Shown: positions 56,228 through 64,000 of the stretch, piece after piece
How positions within the stretch are numbered: the first letter of the stretch is position 1
How the letters are laid out: every line of letters starts with the position of its first letter
Source: Nevskia sp.
GTDB taxonomy: Bacteria; Pseudomonadota; Gammaproteobacteria; Nevskiales; Nevskiaceae
DNA length: 64,000 nucleotides
Reading direction: 5' to 3'
Assembly: GCF_021732705.1 (NCBI RefSeq)
Contig: NZ_JAKFUM010000010.1
Coordinates: 186,001-250,000 of the forward strand
The notes under the pieces: generated by a model
Database searches by the model: none
Told to the model about the DNA's origin: nothing
What the model saw: the letters and a program-made list of their open reading frames with translations, nothing else
Program-made: the position numbers and the translations under genes

Positions 56228-57496
56228 TCAGAGCCCCAGCCGGCGGGAGAGTTCCGCGGCCAGCTCGGTTCGGGCGCAGGTGAAGGCGTCGCCCTCGCCG
56301 CGCAGCGATTTTACTTGAATGGTGCCGGCGGCGACTTCGTCGTCTCCCAGCACCAGTGCGTAGCGGGCGCCGCTGTTGTCGGCGCGCTTCAGTTGCGACT
56401 TGAGCCCGCCACCGCCGGCGTTGAGCACCAGCCGCAGGTTCGGAAAGCTGTCGCGCAGCGACTCGGCCAGGGTCAGCGCGACGTGTTCGGCACCGTCGCC
56501 GAAGCGGCAGACATAGACCTGCGGGCCGTTCGACACCACCGGCACGTTCTGCACGCCCATCAGCAGGATCAGCCGCTCGATGCCGAGGCCGAAGCCGACG
56601 CCGGTGGTCTGCGGCCCGCCGAGCTGCTGCACGAGGCCGTCGTAGCGGCCACCGGCGCAGACCGTGCCCTGGGCACCGAGCTGGTTCGTCGTCCACTCGA
56701 ACACGGTGTGCGTGTAGTAGTCGAGCCCGCGGACCAGCTTCGGGTTTACGATGTAGCCGATGCCGAGTGCATCGAGCCCGGCCTTCACCGCCGCGAAATG
56801 TGCCAGTGACGCCTCATCGAGATAGTCGAGCAGCTTCGGCGCACCTTCGACGATGGCCTGCGTTGCGGGCACTTTCGAGTCGAGCACGCGCAGCGGGTTC
56901 GTGTGCAGGCGGCGGCGCGCGTCGTCGTCGAGCGCGGCCTCGTGCTGCTGCAGATAGTCGATCAGCGCCGCACGATGCACGGCGCGGCAGGCCGGCGTGC
57001 CCAGCGTATTGATCTCCAGCTGGAAGCCGCTCATGCCGAGCCGCTTCCACAGTTGTGCGGCGATGGCGATGATCTCGACATCGACATCCGGCGTGTTGAT
57101 GCCGAACGCTTCGACATCGAGCTGGTGGAACTGGCGGTAGCGGCCGGCCTGCGGGCGCTCGTAGCGGAACACCGGGCCGGTGCACCAGACGCGCTGCTGC
57201 TGGTTGAACAGGATGCCGTGCTCGATGCCGGCGCGAACGACACCGGCGGTCAGTTCCGGCCGCAGGCTGATCGCTTCGCCACCGCGATCCTCGAACGAAT
57301 ACATCTCCTTCTCGACCACGTCCGTCACTTCGCCGACCGCGCGCTTGAACAGCTCCGTGCGCTCGACCACCGGCAGGCGCAACTCGCCATAGCCATAGGC
57401 CGCGAATACCTGCGCGGCCACGGCATGCACGTGCTGCCAGGCCGCGGAATCGGCAGGCAGGACATCGTTCATGCCACGGACGGATTGGATCTTCAT
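56228..57496 (-). CDS. hisS: Histidyl-tRNA synthetase
   Basis: HisRS charges tRNA-His. The 422-residue product has class II motif 2 (PVFRYERPQAGRYRQFHQ), the histidine-specific stretches GLDYYTHTVFEW and CAGGRYDGL, motif 3 (GFGLGIERLILLM) and a C-terminal anticodon-binding domain. The ATG at 57496 (MKIQSVRGMND) is the family start; the frame is open further upstream in non-protein DNA. rodZ ends 88 bases upstream. Confidence 0.97.
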   Translation of the reverse strand: MKIQSVRGMNDVLPADSAAWQHVHAVAAQVFAAYGYGELRLPVVERTELFKRAVGEVTDVVEKEMYSFEDRGGEAISLRPELTAGVVRAGIEHGILFNQQQRVWCTGPVFRYERPQAGRYRQFHQLDVEAFGINTPDVDVEIIAIAAQLWKRLGMSGFQLEINTLGTPACRAVHRAALIDYLQQHEAALDDDARRRLHTNPLRVLDSKVPATQAIVEGAPKLLDYLDEASLAHFAAVKAGLDALGIGYIVNPKLVRGLDYYTHTVFEWTTNQLGAQGTVCAGGRYDGLVQQLGGPQTTGVGFGLGIERLILLMGVQNVPVVSNGPQVYVCRFGDGAEHVALTLAESLRDSFPNLRLVLNAGGGGLKSQLKRADNSGARYALVLGDDEVAAGTIQVKSLRGEGDAFTCARTELAAELSRRLGL

Positions 57497-57584
57497 GGGG
57501 CGAGTCGGCGGCGGGAGGGCCGCAGGGAAAGTCGAAAAAGGATGGGAGTCGAAACGCGGGCTTGCGGCAACGATCAGCCCGCGG

Positions 57585-58739
57585 TCAGGGCGTCGGTGCC
57601 GGTGTCGCGGTCGCGGGCGGCAGCGGCACGCTGATCCGCGCCGTCGAGTTCTGGCGCACGAACGGCGTGGTGTCGATCGGCCGGCCGTTGTACTCGACGC
57701 TGACACCCGGCGCGTAGCCGAGGAACAGCGCGTACGGTGCCCGCCCGCTGAGCTGCTGGCGGTCACCGGCCTGGATCGTGCCGGACAGCAGCAGACGGCC
57801 GTCGGCATCCTCGATCCGCACCCAGGAACTGGACTTGAAGCTCAGCACGAGCGGACCGGATGACGCCGCTGCGCCCGACGCGGCCGGAATGGTCACGGCG
57901 GCCGACGTCGGCGCCGGTGTCGGCGCGGCCGCAGTGGTGTTGCCGGCCAGCGTGGTCGATGGCGTCAGCGTGGCGGGCGCGGGCGAAGCACCGCCCGCGG
58001 TCGACGGCGACACCGACGGCGGCGCCGTCTGCGTGCCGGGCTGCGGCGCGCTCTGCGGGGTGCTCGACGTGCCGGACGGCGACGTCAGCGTGGCATCGAG
58101 ATTCAGCGACGCGGCCGGCGTCGCAGTTGCCGGGGTCGCGGTCGTCGCGCCGCCATCGGACGTCGTCGTGACGGCCGACGGCTCGATCGGCGATGGCGGC
58201 GGCAGCGGAATCGGCGTCGGCGCGGGTGCGCTGGCGGCGACCTCGGTGGTGCCGGTCGCCGCGGCATCGCCGAAGCCGAAACGCGACGGGTCGTGGGTCA
58301 CGAACCAGATCGCGGCGGTCAGCACGGCGACGACCACGACCGTGGCCAGCATGCCGCGTGAGCCGCCACGACGGCCGCTGGGACTCATCGTGTCGGAATT
58401 GCTCAACAGCAGCTTGGTCGGGATCGACTGGCTCTTCGGCGCGAACAGCTTGTCGTAGCTGGCGATCAGCTCGTTCTCCGACAGGTTCAGCACCTTCGCG
58501 CACTTGCGGTAGTAGCCGCGGACGTAGACCGGCTCGGTCAAGGTCGAGAAGTCATCACGCTCCAGCGCTTCGAGCGTCGCCCGCGCGAGGCGCGTTTCCT
58601 TGGCCAGCTCTTCGAGGCTCAGGCGCGCGCGTTCGCGCGATTGACGGATCGTGCGGCCGGGGCCGGCGGAACCGGTGTCGTGCGGCTGATCGGAGGTTTC
58701 GGAGGCCATGCGCAGCGTGGTCGGGATGTCGGAAGTCAT
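57585..58739 (-). CDS. rodZ: RodZ-like helix-turn-helix membrane protein
   Basis: RodZ links MreB to the cell-wall elongation machinery. The 384-residue product has a cytoplasmic HTH part (residues 27-95: TIRQSRERARLSLEELAKET), a single membrane helix (about 129-147, LATVVVVAVLTAAIWFV), a long Pro/Thr/Ala/Ser periplasmic linker, and a DUF4115 domain at the C-terminus (SSWVRIEDADGRLLLSGTI). The ATG overlaps the pilW stop by 4 bases. Order rodZ after pilW is conserved. Confidence 0.93.
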   Translation of the reverse strand: MTSDIPTTLRMASETSDQPHDTGSAGPGRTIRQSRERARLSLEELAKETRLARATLEALERDDFSTLTEPVYVRGYYRKCAKVLNLSENELIASYDKLFAPKSQSIPTKLLLSNSDTMSPSGRRGGSRGMLATVVVVAVLTAAIWFVTHDPSRFGFGDAAATGTTEVAASAPAPTPIPLPPPSPIEPSAVTTTSDGGATTATPATATPAASLNLDATLTSPSGTSSTPQSAPQPGTQTAPPSVSPSTAGGASPAPATLTPSTTLAGNTTAAAPTPAPTSAAVTIPAASGAAASSGPLVLSFKSSSWVRIEDADGRLLLSGTIQAGDRQQLSGRAPYALFLGYAPGVSVEYNGRPIDTTPFVRQNSTARISVPLPPATATPAPTP

Positions 58740-59503
58740 GGAGCGGCCGGCTTCTTCTGCAGTTGCACGGCCTGGTCGGATTCGGGGAATTCGCGCAGCA
58801 GCTTCTGCTCGTGACGGCGGGCGGCCGCCTCGTCGCCGAGCGCGCGTTCGGTGCGCGCCGCCACCAGCAGCAGTTCCGGCGTCAGGGCCGCCACGCGCTC
58901 GTAACGCTGCAGGAAGGCGCGGGTCCGCAGCCAGTCGCTCTTGCGCGCGGTCAAGACCGCGATTCGCGCCAGCGCATCCGGAAACTCCGGATCGATCTTC
59001 AGCGCCTGGCGGAAATTCTCTTCGGCGCGCGCCGTGTCACCCGCCTTCTGGGCGCAGACGCCGGCATTGGTCCAGGCCGCCGCCGGTGTGCCGTAGTTGC
59101 GATCGGCCAGCGCGGTGCGGAATTCCTTGTCGGCCTCGGCGGTCTTGCCGCGGGCACACAGGAACACACCGAAATTGTTGTGGGTGCCGGCATCGTTCGG
59201 ATCGAGCGCCAGCGCCTTGCGGTACTCGCGCTCGGCGCCCTCGGCGTCGCCGATCTGGGTCAGCACGTAGGCCATCGCGGTACGCGCCGGTGCATAGCGG
59301 TCGTCCTGCTCGATCGCCTTCAGCAGCTTTTCCTGCGCGATGTCGAAGCGACCCTGCCGCGCATAGTCGACACCGAGCTGGGTGTTGATCTGCGCCGCTT
59401 CGCCCAGGTTGGCCGGCGTCTGGATGCGGGCATCGCCGACCTGCTCGGTGACGCACGAAGCGAGCAGGACTGTCGCAGCCATGAGGGCGAGTCGGCGCGT
59501 CAT
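58736..59503 (-). CDS. pilW: Type IV pilus biogenesis lipoprotein PilW/PilF
   Basis: PilW (PilF) is the outer-membrane pilotin that helps localise the PilQ secretin. The 255-residue product has a lipobox ending at Cys17 (LLASC) and TPR repeats (GRFDIAQEKLLKAIEQDDRY, AGTHNNFGVFLCARG, GDTARAEENFRQALKIDPEF). Its ATG overlaps the stop of a duplicated rlmN tail (ATGA), see the small frame upstream. Position between rlmN and rodZ is conserved. Confidence 0.95.
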   Translation of the reverse strand: MTRRLALMAATVLLASCVTEQVGDARIQTPANLGEAAQINTQLGVDYARQGRFDIAQEKLLKAIEQDDRYAPARTAMAYVLTQIGDAEGAEREYRKALALDPNDAGTHNNFGVFLCARGKTAEADKEFRTALADRNYGTPAAAWTNAGVCAQKAGDTARAEENFRQALKIDPEFPDALARIAVLTARKSDWLRTRAFLQRYERVAALTPELLLVAARTERALGDEAAARRHEQKLLREFPESDQAVQLQKKPAAP

Positions 59504-59576
59504 GACACGCGCACCGGAATGTCACCCAGCCGCTTCTTCTGCTTCGACTGCACCTTGCCGACGAGCTGGCCGCAGG
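59500..59576. repeat. Direct repeat A: copy of the rlmN 3' end
   Basis: 77 bases matching 59664-59740 at 75 positions; differences are a transition near 59524 and a G/C change near 59569. It encodes the C-terminal residues CGQLVGKVQSKQKKRLGDI plus PVRVS and the stop codon. Confidence 0.95.
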
Positions 59577-59667
59577 AAGCCCGCGAGCCCCCGACGAGGG
59601 GCCCCGCCGCAACGGCGGTGGGGATCGGAGCCAGGCGAGTCGGGCGCACGGCCTGCGGGCTGGTCAT
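59500..59667 (-). CDS. 55-codon frame made by duplication of the rlmN 3' end
   Basis: An ATG at 59667 overlaps the rlmN stop (ATGA) and the stop overlaps the pilW ATG (ATGA), so ribosomes could pass through all three frames. The first 31 residues (MTSPQAVRPTRLAPIPTAVA...) come from an 87-base unique segment containing two small palindromes (59589-59601 and 59604-59618). The last 24 residues repeat the RlmN C-terminus, beginning at the catalytic Cys. It is likely a by-product of a duplication, but the double coupling keeps pilW in frame with rlmN translation. Function, if any, unknown. Confidence 0.5.
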   Translation of the reverse strand: MTSPQAVRPTRLAPIPTAVAAGPLVGGSRASCGQLVGKVQSKQKKRLGDIPVRVS

Positions 59668-59740
59668 GACACGCGCACCGGAATGTCGCCCAGCCGCTTC
59701 TTCTGCTTCGACTGCACCTTGCCGACGAGCTGCCCGCAGG
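59664..59740. repeat. Direct repeat B: original rlmN 3' end
   Basis: The in-gene copy of the 77-base repeat, 164 bases from copy A. It spans the codons for RlmN Cys379 to the stop. Confidence 0.95.
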
Positions 59741-60872
59741 CCGCGTCGATGTCGTCGCCGCGGGTGCGGCGGGTCATCGTCAGCAGGCCCTTGGCGCGCA
59801 GGATTTCGGAGAAGCGCTCGATCGCTTCCGGCTTCGAACGCTTGTAGCGCGCCTGCGGAAACGGGTTGAACGGGATCAGGTTGACCTTCGCCGCCTGACC
59901 CTGGCTGTTCAGCAGCTTGGCCAGCTCGCGCGCGTGCTCGGGCTGGTCGTTGATGCCGTCGAGCATCACGTATTCGTAGATGATGTGCGCCTTGCGGTCC
60001 TTGCCGGCGAGGTAGCGCTTGCAGGACTCCATCAGCTCGGCGATCGGGTACTTCTTGTTGATCGGCACCAGCTGGTCCCGCAGCTTGTCGTTCGCCGCGT
60101 GCAGCGAAATCGCCAGCGCGGTATCGACATCGCCGGCCAGCCGATCGATGAACGGCACGAGGCCGGACGTGGACACCGTGACCCGACGCTTGCTCAGGCC
60201 GAAGCCGAAGTCGTCGAGCAGGATGCGGATCGCCGGCAGCACGTTGTTGTAGTTGGCGAGCGGCTCGCCCATGCCCATGAACACGACATTCGAGATGACG
60301 CGTTCGTTCTGGAAGTCGCCACCGAGGGTTTTCCCGGCGAACCAGACCTGGGCCACGATTTCCGCGGTGCTCATGTTGCGCGAAAAGCCACCCTGCGCCG
60401 TCGAGCAGAACGAGCAGTCCATCGCACAGCCTGCCTGCGACGAGATGCACAGCGTTCCGCGATTGGCTTCGGGGATGTAGACGGTCTCGATCATCGTGAC
60501 CGGCTTGCCTTCAGCTTCCTCCAGCCGCAGCACCCACTTGCGGGTGCCATCGACCGACACCTGTTCGGTGACCAGTTCCGGCGGACGGATGACGAAATGC
60601 TCGGCAAGGCGCGCGCGCAGCGCCTTGCCGATGTTGCTCATCTGCTCGAAATCCGAGACGCCGCGCCGGTAGATCCACAGCATGACCTGATCGGAACGCC
60701 AGCCGGCTTCGCCCATCTTCTCGAACTGCTCGCGCAGCGCGGCGCGATCGAGGCCGAACAGGTTGACGCGCTTTGCTGCGTCAACGTGAGGCGTAAGGGG
60801 TGAGGAGAGAGGCGTGACAACGGGTACGGGATTACAGGGCGGCACCTTGCCCCCCAGATCCACCACCGGCAT
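59664..60872 (-). CDS. rlmN: Dual-specificity rRNA/tRNA methyltransferase RlmN
   Basis: RlmN is the radical-SAM enzyme that methylates C2 of A2503 in 23S rRNA and A37 in some tRNAs. The 402-residue product has the radical-SAM Cys149-x3-Cys153-x2-Cys156 (CAMDCSFC), the Cys142 in TLCISSQ, and Cys379 near the C-terminus (DIDAACGQL), the methyl-carrying residue. The N-terminal 35 residues before VNLFGLDRAALREQF are an extension not typical of the family, so the start is uncertain; the ATG at 60872 with GAGG upstream is used, an ATG at 60890 is also in frame. A 7-base tandem repeat overlaps this start region. Confidence 0.95.
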   Translation of the reverse strand: MPVVDLGGKVPPCNPVPVVTPLSSPLTPHVDAAKRVNLFGLDRAALREQFEKMGEAGWRSDQVMLWIYRRGVSDFEQMSNIGKALRARLAEHFVIRPPELVTEQVSVDGTRKWVLRLEEAEGKPVTMIETVYIPEANRGTLCISSQAGCAMDCSFCSTAQGGFSRNMSTAEIVAQVWFAGKTLGGDFQNERVISNVVFMGMGEPLANYNNVLPAIRILLDDFGFGLSKRRVTVSTSGLVPFIDRLAGDVDTALAISLHAANDKLRDQLVPINKKYPIAELMESCKRYLAGKDRKAHIIYEYVMLDGINDQPEHARELAKLLNSQGQAAKVNLIPFNPFPQARYKRSKPEAIERFSEILRAKGLLTMTRRTRGDDIDAACGQLVGKVQSKQKKRLGDIPVRVS

Positions 60873-60875
60873 TTC

Positions 60876-60903
60876 CGCCTCACGCCTCACGCCTCACGCC
60901 TCC
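60876..60903. repeat. Heptanucleotide tandem repeat at the rlmN start
   Basis: CGCCTCA is repeated three times (60876-60896) followed by CGCCTCC. On the minus strand each unit supplies GAGG, a Shine-Dalgarno core, directly before the ATG at 60872. Units of 7 bases change the frame of the upstream ATG at 60890 if the number varies. Confidence 0.85.
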
Positions 60904-60911
60904 CGTCGACT

Positions 60912-61343
60912 TCAGCGCGTGCGCGGCGCGAGTTCGGTGATGCGGAAGAAGTAGCTGATTTCGCGCGCGGCGTTTTCGAGGCTGTCCGAACCATGCACGG
61001 CGTTCTCGTCGATCGAGTCGGCGAAATCTGCACGGATCGTGCCCGGTGCGGCCTTCTTCGGGTCGGTGGCGCCCATGATGTCGCGGTGCTTGGCGACGGC
61101 GTCCTCGCCTTCGAGCACCTGGATGATGACCGGGCCCGAGATCATGAAGTTGACCAGGTCCTTGAAGAACGGACGGGCGCTGTGCACCGCGTAGAAACCT
61201 TCGGCTTCTTCGCGCGTCATGTGTTCCATGCGGGCGGCGACGATGCGCAGGCCGGCTGCTTCGAAACGCGAATAGATGCCACCGATGACGTTCTTGGCAA
61301 CGGCGTCGGGCTTGATGATCGAAAGGGTGCGTTCAACCGCCAT
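60912..61343 (-). CDS. ndk: Nucleoside diphosphate kinase
   Basis: Ndk balances nucleoside triphosphate pools by phosphate transfer through a His. The 143-residue product starts [15 protein letters not shown] and has the active-site His117 in NAVHGSDS. Length equals E. coli Ndk. The ATG at 61343 is the family start; an upstream in-frame ATG at 61379 adds an unlikely tail. It sits between iscA and rlmN in the conserved order. Confidence 0.97.
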   Translation of the reverse strand: MAVERTLSIIKPDAVAKNVIGGIYSRFEAAGLRIVAARMEHMTREEAEGFYAVHSARPFFKDLVNFMISGPVIIQVLEGEDAVAKHRDIMGATDPKKAAPGTIRADFADSIDENAVHGSDSLENAAREISYFFRITELAPRTR

Positions 61344-61492
61344 GATGATGTTCCGTGTGTTGATGAAAATAGCGCCCACGGAGCATCCGGGGGCGGAAAA
61401 ACACGGAATGTTAGCGGGTTACGGCGAGCAGCGGCAATCTGCGGCGCTGCAACAAGCACGCCAGCCGCCGAGGCGGCCGGCCATCGGAAGCC

Positions 61493-61816
61493 TCAGACGG
61501 CGAAGCTTTCGCCGCAGCCGCACTCGCCGGTGACGTTCGGATTGCGGAACTTGAACGCCTCGTTGAGGCCATCGCGCTGGAAGTCGAGCGTCAGCCCGTT
61601 CAGGAACGACAGGTGTTCCTTCGCCACCACGACCTTGGCGCCATGGGCGTCGAACACTTCGTCATCGGCACCCGGCGCGTCGGCGTAATCGAGCACGTAG
61701 GCGTAGCCCGAGCAGCCGGATTTCTTGACGCCGATGCGCAGGCCATAGCCCTTGCCGCGCTTGGTCAGCTGGGACTGGATGCGCTTCGCGGCGCTTTCGG
61801 TCAGTGCAATGCTCAT
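61493..61816 (-). CDS. iscA: Iron-sulfur cluster assembly protein IscA
   Basis: A 107-residue A-type carrier. The three cluster cysteines are in place: Cys35 (KSGCSGY) and Cys99 and Cys101 (GECGCGES). The ATG overlaps the stop of the IscU-like gene (ATGA). It probably carries clusters formed on the scaffold to target proteins. No hscB, hscA or fdx follows; ndk is next. Confidence 0.95.
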   Translation of the reverse strand: MSIALTESAAKRIQSQLTKRGKGYGLRIGVKKSGCSGYAYVLDYADAPGADDEVFDAHGAKVVVAKEHLSFLNGLTLDFQRDGLNEAFKFRNPNVTGECGCGESFAV

Positions 61817-62223
61817 GTCGATTCCCTCGAATACCGGGCCAGAACGGCGCGCAGCGCATCTTCCCCGAGTAAGGCACAGTGTGCACGATCTTCCGGAATT
61901 TCAAGCGCTTCGCGCAGATCGCCGGCTTTCAGTGTCGACAGTTCCGCCATCGACCGCCCACGGACCCAGCCGGCGATGTAGGCACCAACGGCGATGCTGG
62001 CCGGGCAGCCGTACGCGCGGAACCGGGCGTCGGCGACCATGCCGGCGTCCACGCGCAGTTCCAGCCGCAGCACCGAGCGCGCTGCCGGCGTGCCCGCTTC
62101 GGCCGCGACCACGCCATCGGTGCCCGGCGGGAAGGCGCCGGCGTTCGGTGCCGTGCGGAACAGCCGCCAGATTTCCGGCGCGTAGCCGTACGGATTGTCG
62201 AGATCAGAATCGCGAGCGGTCAT
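61813..62223 (-). CDS. IscU/NifU-like Fe-S scaffold, atypical
   Basis: A 136-residue NifU_N-type protein placed where iscU normally is. Cys73 ([17 protein letters not shown]) and Cys116 ([14 protein letters not shown]) match two of the three scaffold cysteines. The first, in the GxxxCGD loop, is missing: the corresponding stretch reads [12 protein letters not shown] scaffold lacking that Cys may hold a cluster differently or act with a partner. Its start is at 62223, overlapping the iscS stop. The open frame upstream is a shadow of iscS. Confidence 0.85.
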   Translation of the reverse strand: MTARDSDLDNPYGYAPEIWRLFRTAPNAGAFPPGTDGVVAAEAGTPAARSVLRLELRVDAGMVADARFRAYGCPASIAVGAYIAGWVRGRSMAELSTLKAGDLREALEIPEDRAHCALLGEDALRAVLARYSREST

Positions 62224-63416
62224 CGCGTCACCGCCGGAACGGGCAGCGGTGACAGTTCGCGCAGCCACGCCACCTGCGCGATGACGGTCTTCGCGACCTG
62301 CTCGATCTGCGCCAGGGTCGTGGCGCGGCCGACCGAAAACCGCAGGCTGGCGTTGGCCAGTTCGTCGTCGCGGCCGAGTGCCCGCAGCACGTACGACGGC
62401 TCGGCCGTGGCCGATGAGCAGGCCGAGCCGCTCGAGACCGCGATCGCCGGCAGCGAGGCCCGCAGCGCTTCGCCCTCGACACCCGGGAAGCTCAGGTTCA
62501 GCACGTGCGGCGCCACGCGGTGCTCGCCATCGCCGCCATCCGGACCGTTGCGCAGCACGCCCGGAATGTCGCGCAGGCCGGCCCACAGCGCATCGCGCAG
62601 GCCGCGCCAGTGGGCGACATCGGCATCGAACTGCTGCATCGCCAGCGCGCAGGCCGCCCCCATGCCGACCACCTGATGCGTGGCCAGCGTGCCCGAGCGC
62701 ATGCCCTGCTCGTGTCCGCCACCGTGCATCTGCGGTGCCAGTCGCGCGCGCGGCTTGCGGCGCACGAACAGCGCGCCGACCCCTTTCGGCCCGTACAGCT
62801 TGTGCGCGGACAGGCTCAGCAGATCGATCGGCACGGCTTTCAGATCGATCGCCAGCTTGCCGGCCGCCTGGGCGGCGTCGACATGCAGCATCACGCCGCG
62901 CTCGCGCAGCCGCGGCGCCAGTCGCTCGATGTCGTTGACCGCGCCGATCTCGTTGTTCACCCACATCAGCGAGACCAGCACCGTGTCCGGCGTGATCGCC
63001 GCCATCACCGCCTCCGGCGTGACCCGGCCGAGCGCGTCCGGCTTCAGGTACGTGACGCGCGCACCGAGCGTTTCGAGATGTCGGCAGGTATCGAGCACGC
63101 ACTTGTGCTCGATCCGCGAGGTGACGATGTGCGCGGCCTTCGCGTTCTTCGGAAAGCCGCGGAACTCGAGCGCCCCCTTGATCGCGAGGTTGTTCGATTC
63201 GGTGGCGCCGGAGGTCCAGACGATTTCGGCGGCGTCCGCGCCGATGAGCCCGGCGACCTGCGCCCGCGCCTTCTCCACCGCCGCCCGCGCCTTGAAGCCC
63301 GGACCGTGGGTCGAAGCCGGATTGCCGTGGAAACCGTCCGGCTTCAGGTACGGCAGCATCGCGTCGAAGACCCGCTCGTCAAGCGGCGTCGTCGCGGCAT
63401 AGTCGAGATAGATCAA
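62220..63416 (-). CDS. iscS: Cysteine desulfurase IscS
   Basis: IscS is the PLP enzyme that takes sulfur from cysteine for Fe-S and thio-modification pathways. The 398-residue product has Lys206 in SLSAHKLYGPKG for PLP and the catalytic Cys333 in SSGSACSSATAEPSYVL. The N-terminal MIYLDYAATTPLD and HGPGFKARAAVEKA are typical. The start overlaps the stop of a second desulfurase (ATGA), and its stop overlaps the IscU-like start, so the operon is tightly coupled. Confidence 0.95.
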   Translation of the reverse strand: MIYLDYAATTPLDERVFDAMLPYLKPDGFHGNPASTHGPGFKARAAVEKARAQVAGLIGADAAEIVWTSGATESNNLAIKGALEFRGFPKNAKAAHIVTSRIEHKCVLDTCRHLETLGARVTYLKPDALGRVTPEAVMAAITPDTVLVSLMWVNNEIGAVNDIERLAPRLRERGVMLHVDAAQAAGKLAIDLKAVPIDLLSLSAHKLYGPKGVGALFVRRKPRARLAPQMHGGGHEQGMRSGTLATHQVVGMGAACALAMQQFDADVAHWRGLRDALWAGLRDIPGVLRNGPDGGDGEHRVAPHVLNLSFPGVEGEALRASLPAIAVSSGSACSSATAEPSYVLRALGRDDELANASLRFSVGRATTLAQIEQVAKTVIAQVAWLRELSPLPVPAVTR

Positions 63417-64000
63417 GCCGCCACCTGCATTTTCAGTTCACCCAGCACGATCAGGAAGCGGTCGATTTCGGCCTCGGTCGAGGCAAGCCCCAAGCTGACG
63501 CGGATCGCCGAGAACGCGATGTCGCGCGGCCAGCCCATCGCCAGCAGGACATGGCTCGGCTCGCCGGTGCCGCTGGCGCAGGCGGAACCGCTGGACACGG
63601 CGATGCCCTTGCGATCCAGCGCCATCAGCAGCGCTTCGCCTTCCCAGCCCTCGACGCCGAACTGCACCGTGTTGGCCAGACGCGCCACGCCATCGCCGAA
63701 GATCGTGATGCCGGGAAGCCGGCGCAGACCGGCCTCCAGACGCGCCTTGAGTTCGGTCCAGCGCGCCATCCGGCCTTCGACTTCCGCCGCCGCCAGCGCG
63801 CAGGCCGCGCCGAAGCCGACGATCGCGGCGAGGTTTTCGGTGCCGCCGCGCAGGCCGCGCTCCTGGCCACCGCCGTGCAACTGCGTCGCAAGACCGACGT
63901 GCGATTTCACCAGCAGCGCGCCGACGCCTTTCGGACCGTACAGCTTGTGCGCCGACAGGCTCATCAGATCGGCGCCACTGCTGCCGAAATCGAACGCGAG
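63413..64000 (-). CDS. Second cysteine desulfurase, C-terminal part, cut by window edge
   Basis: 196 codons open to the right edge, encoding the C-terminal half of a NifS/IscS-type enzyme: SLSAHKLYGPKG (PLP Lys), HGGGQERGLRGGTEN, and the catalytic SSGSACASGTGEPSHVL. It is distinct from the next gene (iscS), not a repeat: the motifs match but the rest differs. Tandem desulfurases suggest specialisation. It overlaps iscS by 4 bases. Confidence 0.93.
   Translation of the reverse strand, partial: LAFDFGSSGADLMSLSAHKLYGPKGVGALLVKSHVGLATQLHGGGQERGLRGGTENLAAIVGFGAACALAAAEVEGRMARWTELKARLEAGLRRLPGITIFGDGVARLANTVQFGVEGWEGEALLMALDRKGIAVSSGSACASGTGEPSHVLLAMGWPRDIAFSAIRVSLGLASTEAEIDRFLIVLGELKMQVAA

Noticed and set aside
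59500-60450. A 316-codon frame covering the rlmN 3' half and the duplicated tail as one gene
   Set aside because: It reads rlmN in the wrong frame until the insert; only its last 55 codons are meaningful.

Overview
The window is high-GC chromosomal DNA from a gammaproteobacterium, most likely of the Xanthomonadales/Nevskiales type. This rests on gene content and order (ndk-rlmN-pilW-rodZ-hisS-yfgM-bamB-der, purL, thiC, rlmJ, a rhombosortase-type GlyGly-CTERM protease, wHTH-kinase-TPR proteins), not on a marker-gene search. I recognise no rRNA, tRNA, CRISPR array, insertion sequence or phage. About 50 protein genes fill most of the DNA, and most of the long antisense reading frames are shadows of them.

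Layout. 1-168 is the start of a secreted protein leaving the left edge. 400-6875 (minus) holds an O-antigen-ligase-like protein, a DUF1820 protein, an MBL-fold hydrolase and purL. 6876-8106 is a long, almost gene-free stretch with AT-rich dyads, a strong plus-strand terminator and a run of hairpins directly before rtcB (RNA ligase). 9403-14387 holds a GlyGly-CTERM metalloprotease, an amidase and an aldo/keto reductase. 14702-20393 is a type VI secretion module: vgrG, a toxin-like effector, a probable immunity gene and a decayed piece of a second vgrG. thiC follows with its TPP riboswitch, then a Crp/Fnr-type regulator with cytochrome P460, an EF-hand protein, and an ammonium transporter coupled to an unknown gene.

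26524-31273 contains a Nudix hydrolase, an unknown protein, an acyl-CoA synthetase, a small membrane protein and rlmJ. 31334-35215 is a less GC-rich accessory patch with a 13-A tract, a frameshifted LuxR-type regulator and a transmembrane protein that fuses a DNA-binding wHTH, a Ser/Thr kinase and TPRs, with a small companion gene. 35780-38525 is a compact run of membrane, DinB-like, ATP-grasp and DoxX genes. Then come two tandem YHS-domain proteins, a D-aminoacylase-type amidohydrolase with a TetR regulator, and a GGDEF-EAL protein.

45033-47190 is the stretch I consider most likely to be new. A 50-codon gene with a strong RBS and its own terminator lies upstream of two proteins that look like one catalytic and one degenerate cupin, each with a HEAT-like C-terminus. 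The layout resembles a precursor peptide plus modification enzymes. After it come a GIN-domain protein, two acyl-CoA dehydrogenases and an MFS transporter.

52670-64000 (minus) is the conserved housekeeping block: two tandem cysteine desulfurases, an IscU-like scaffold and IscA (Fe-S assembly), then ndk, rlmN, pilW, rodZ, hisS, yfgM, bamB and der. Two things are odd here. ispG, often found between rodZ and hisS, is absent. The 3' end of rlmN is duplicated, creating a 55-codon reading frame coupled by ATGA overlaps to both rlmN and pilW.
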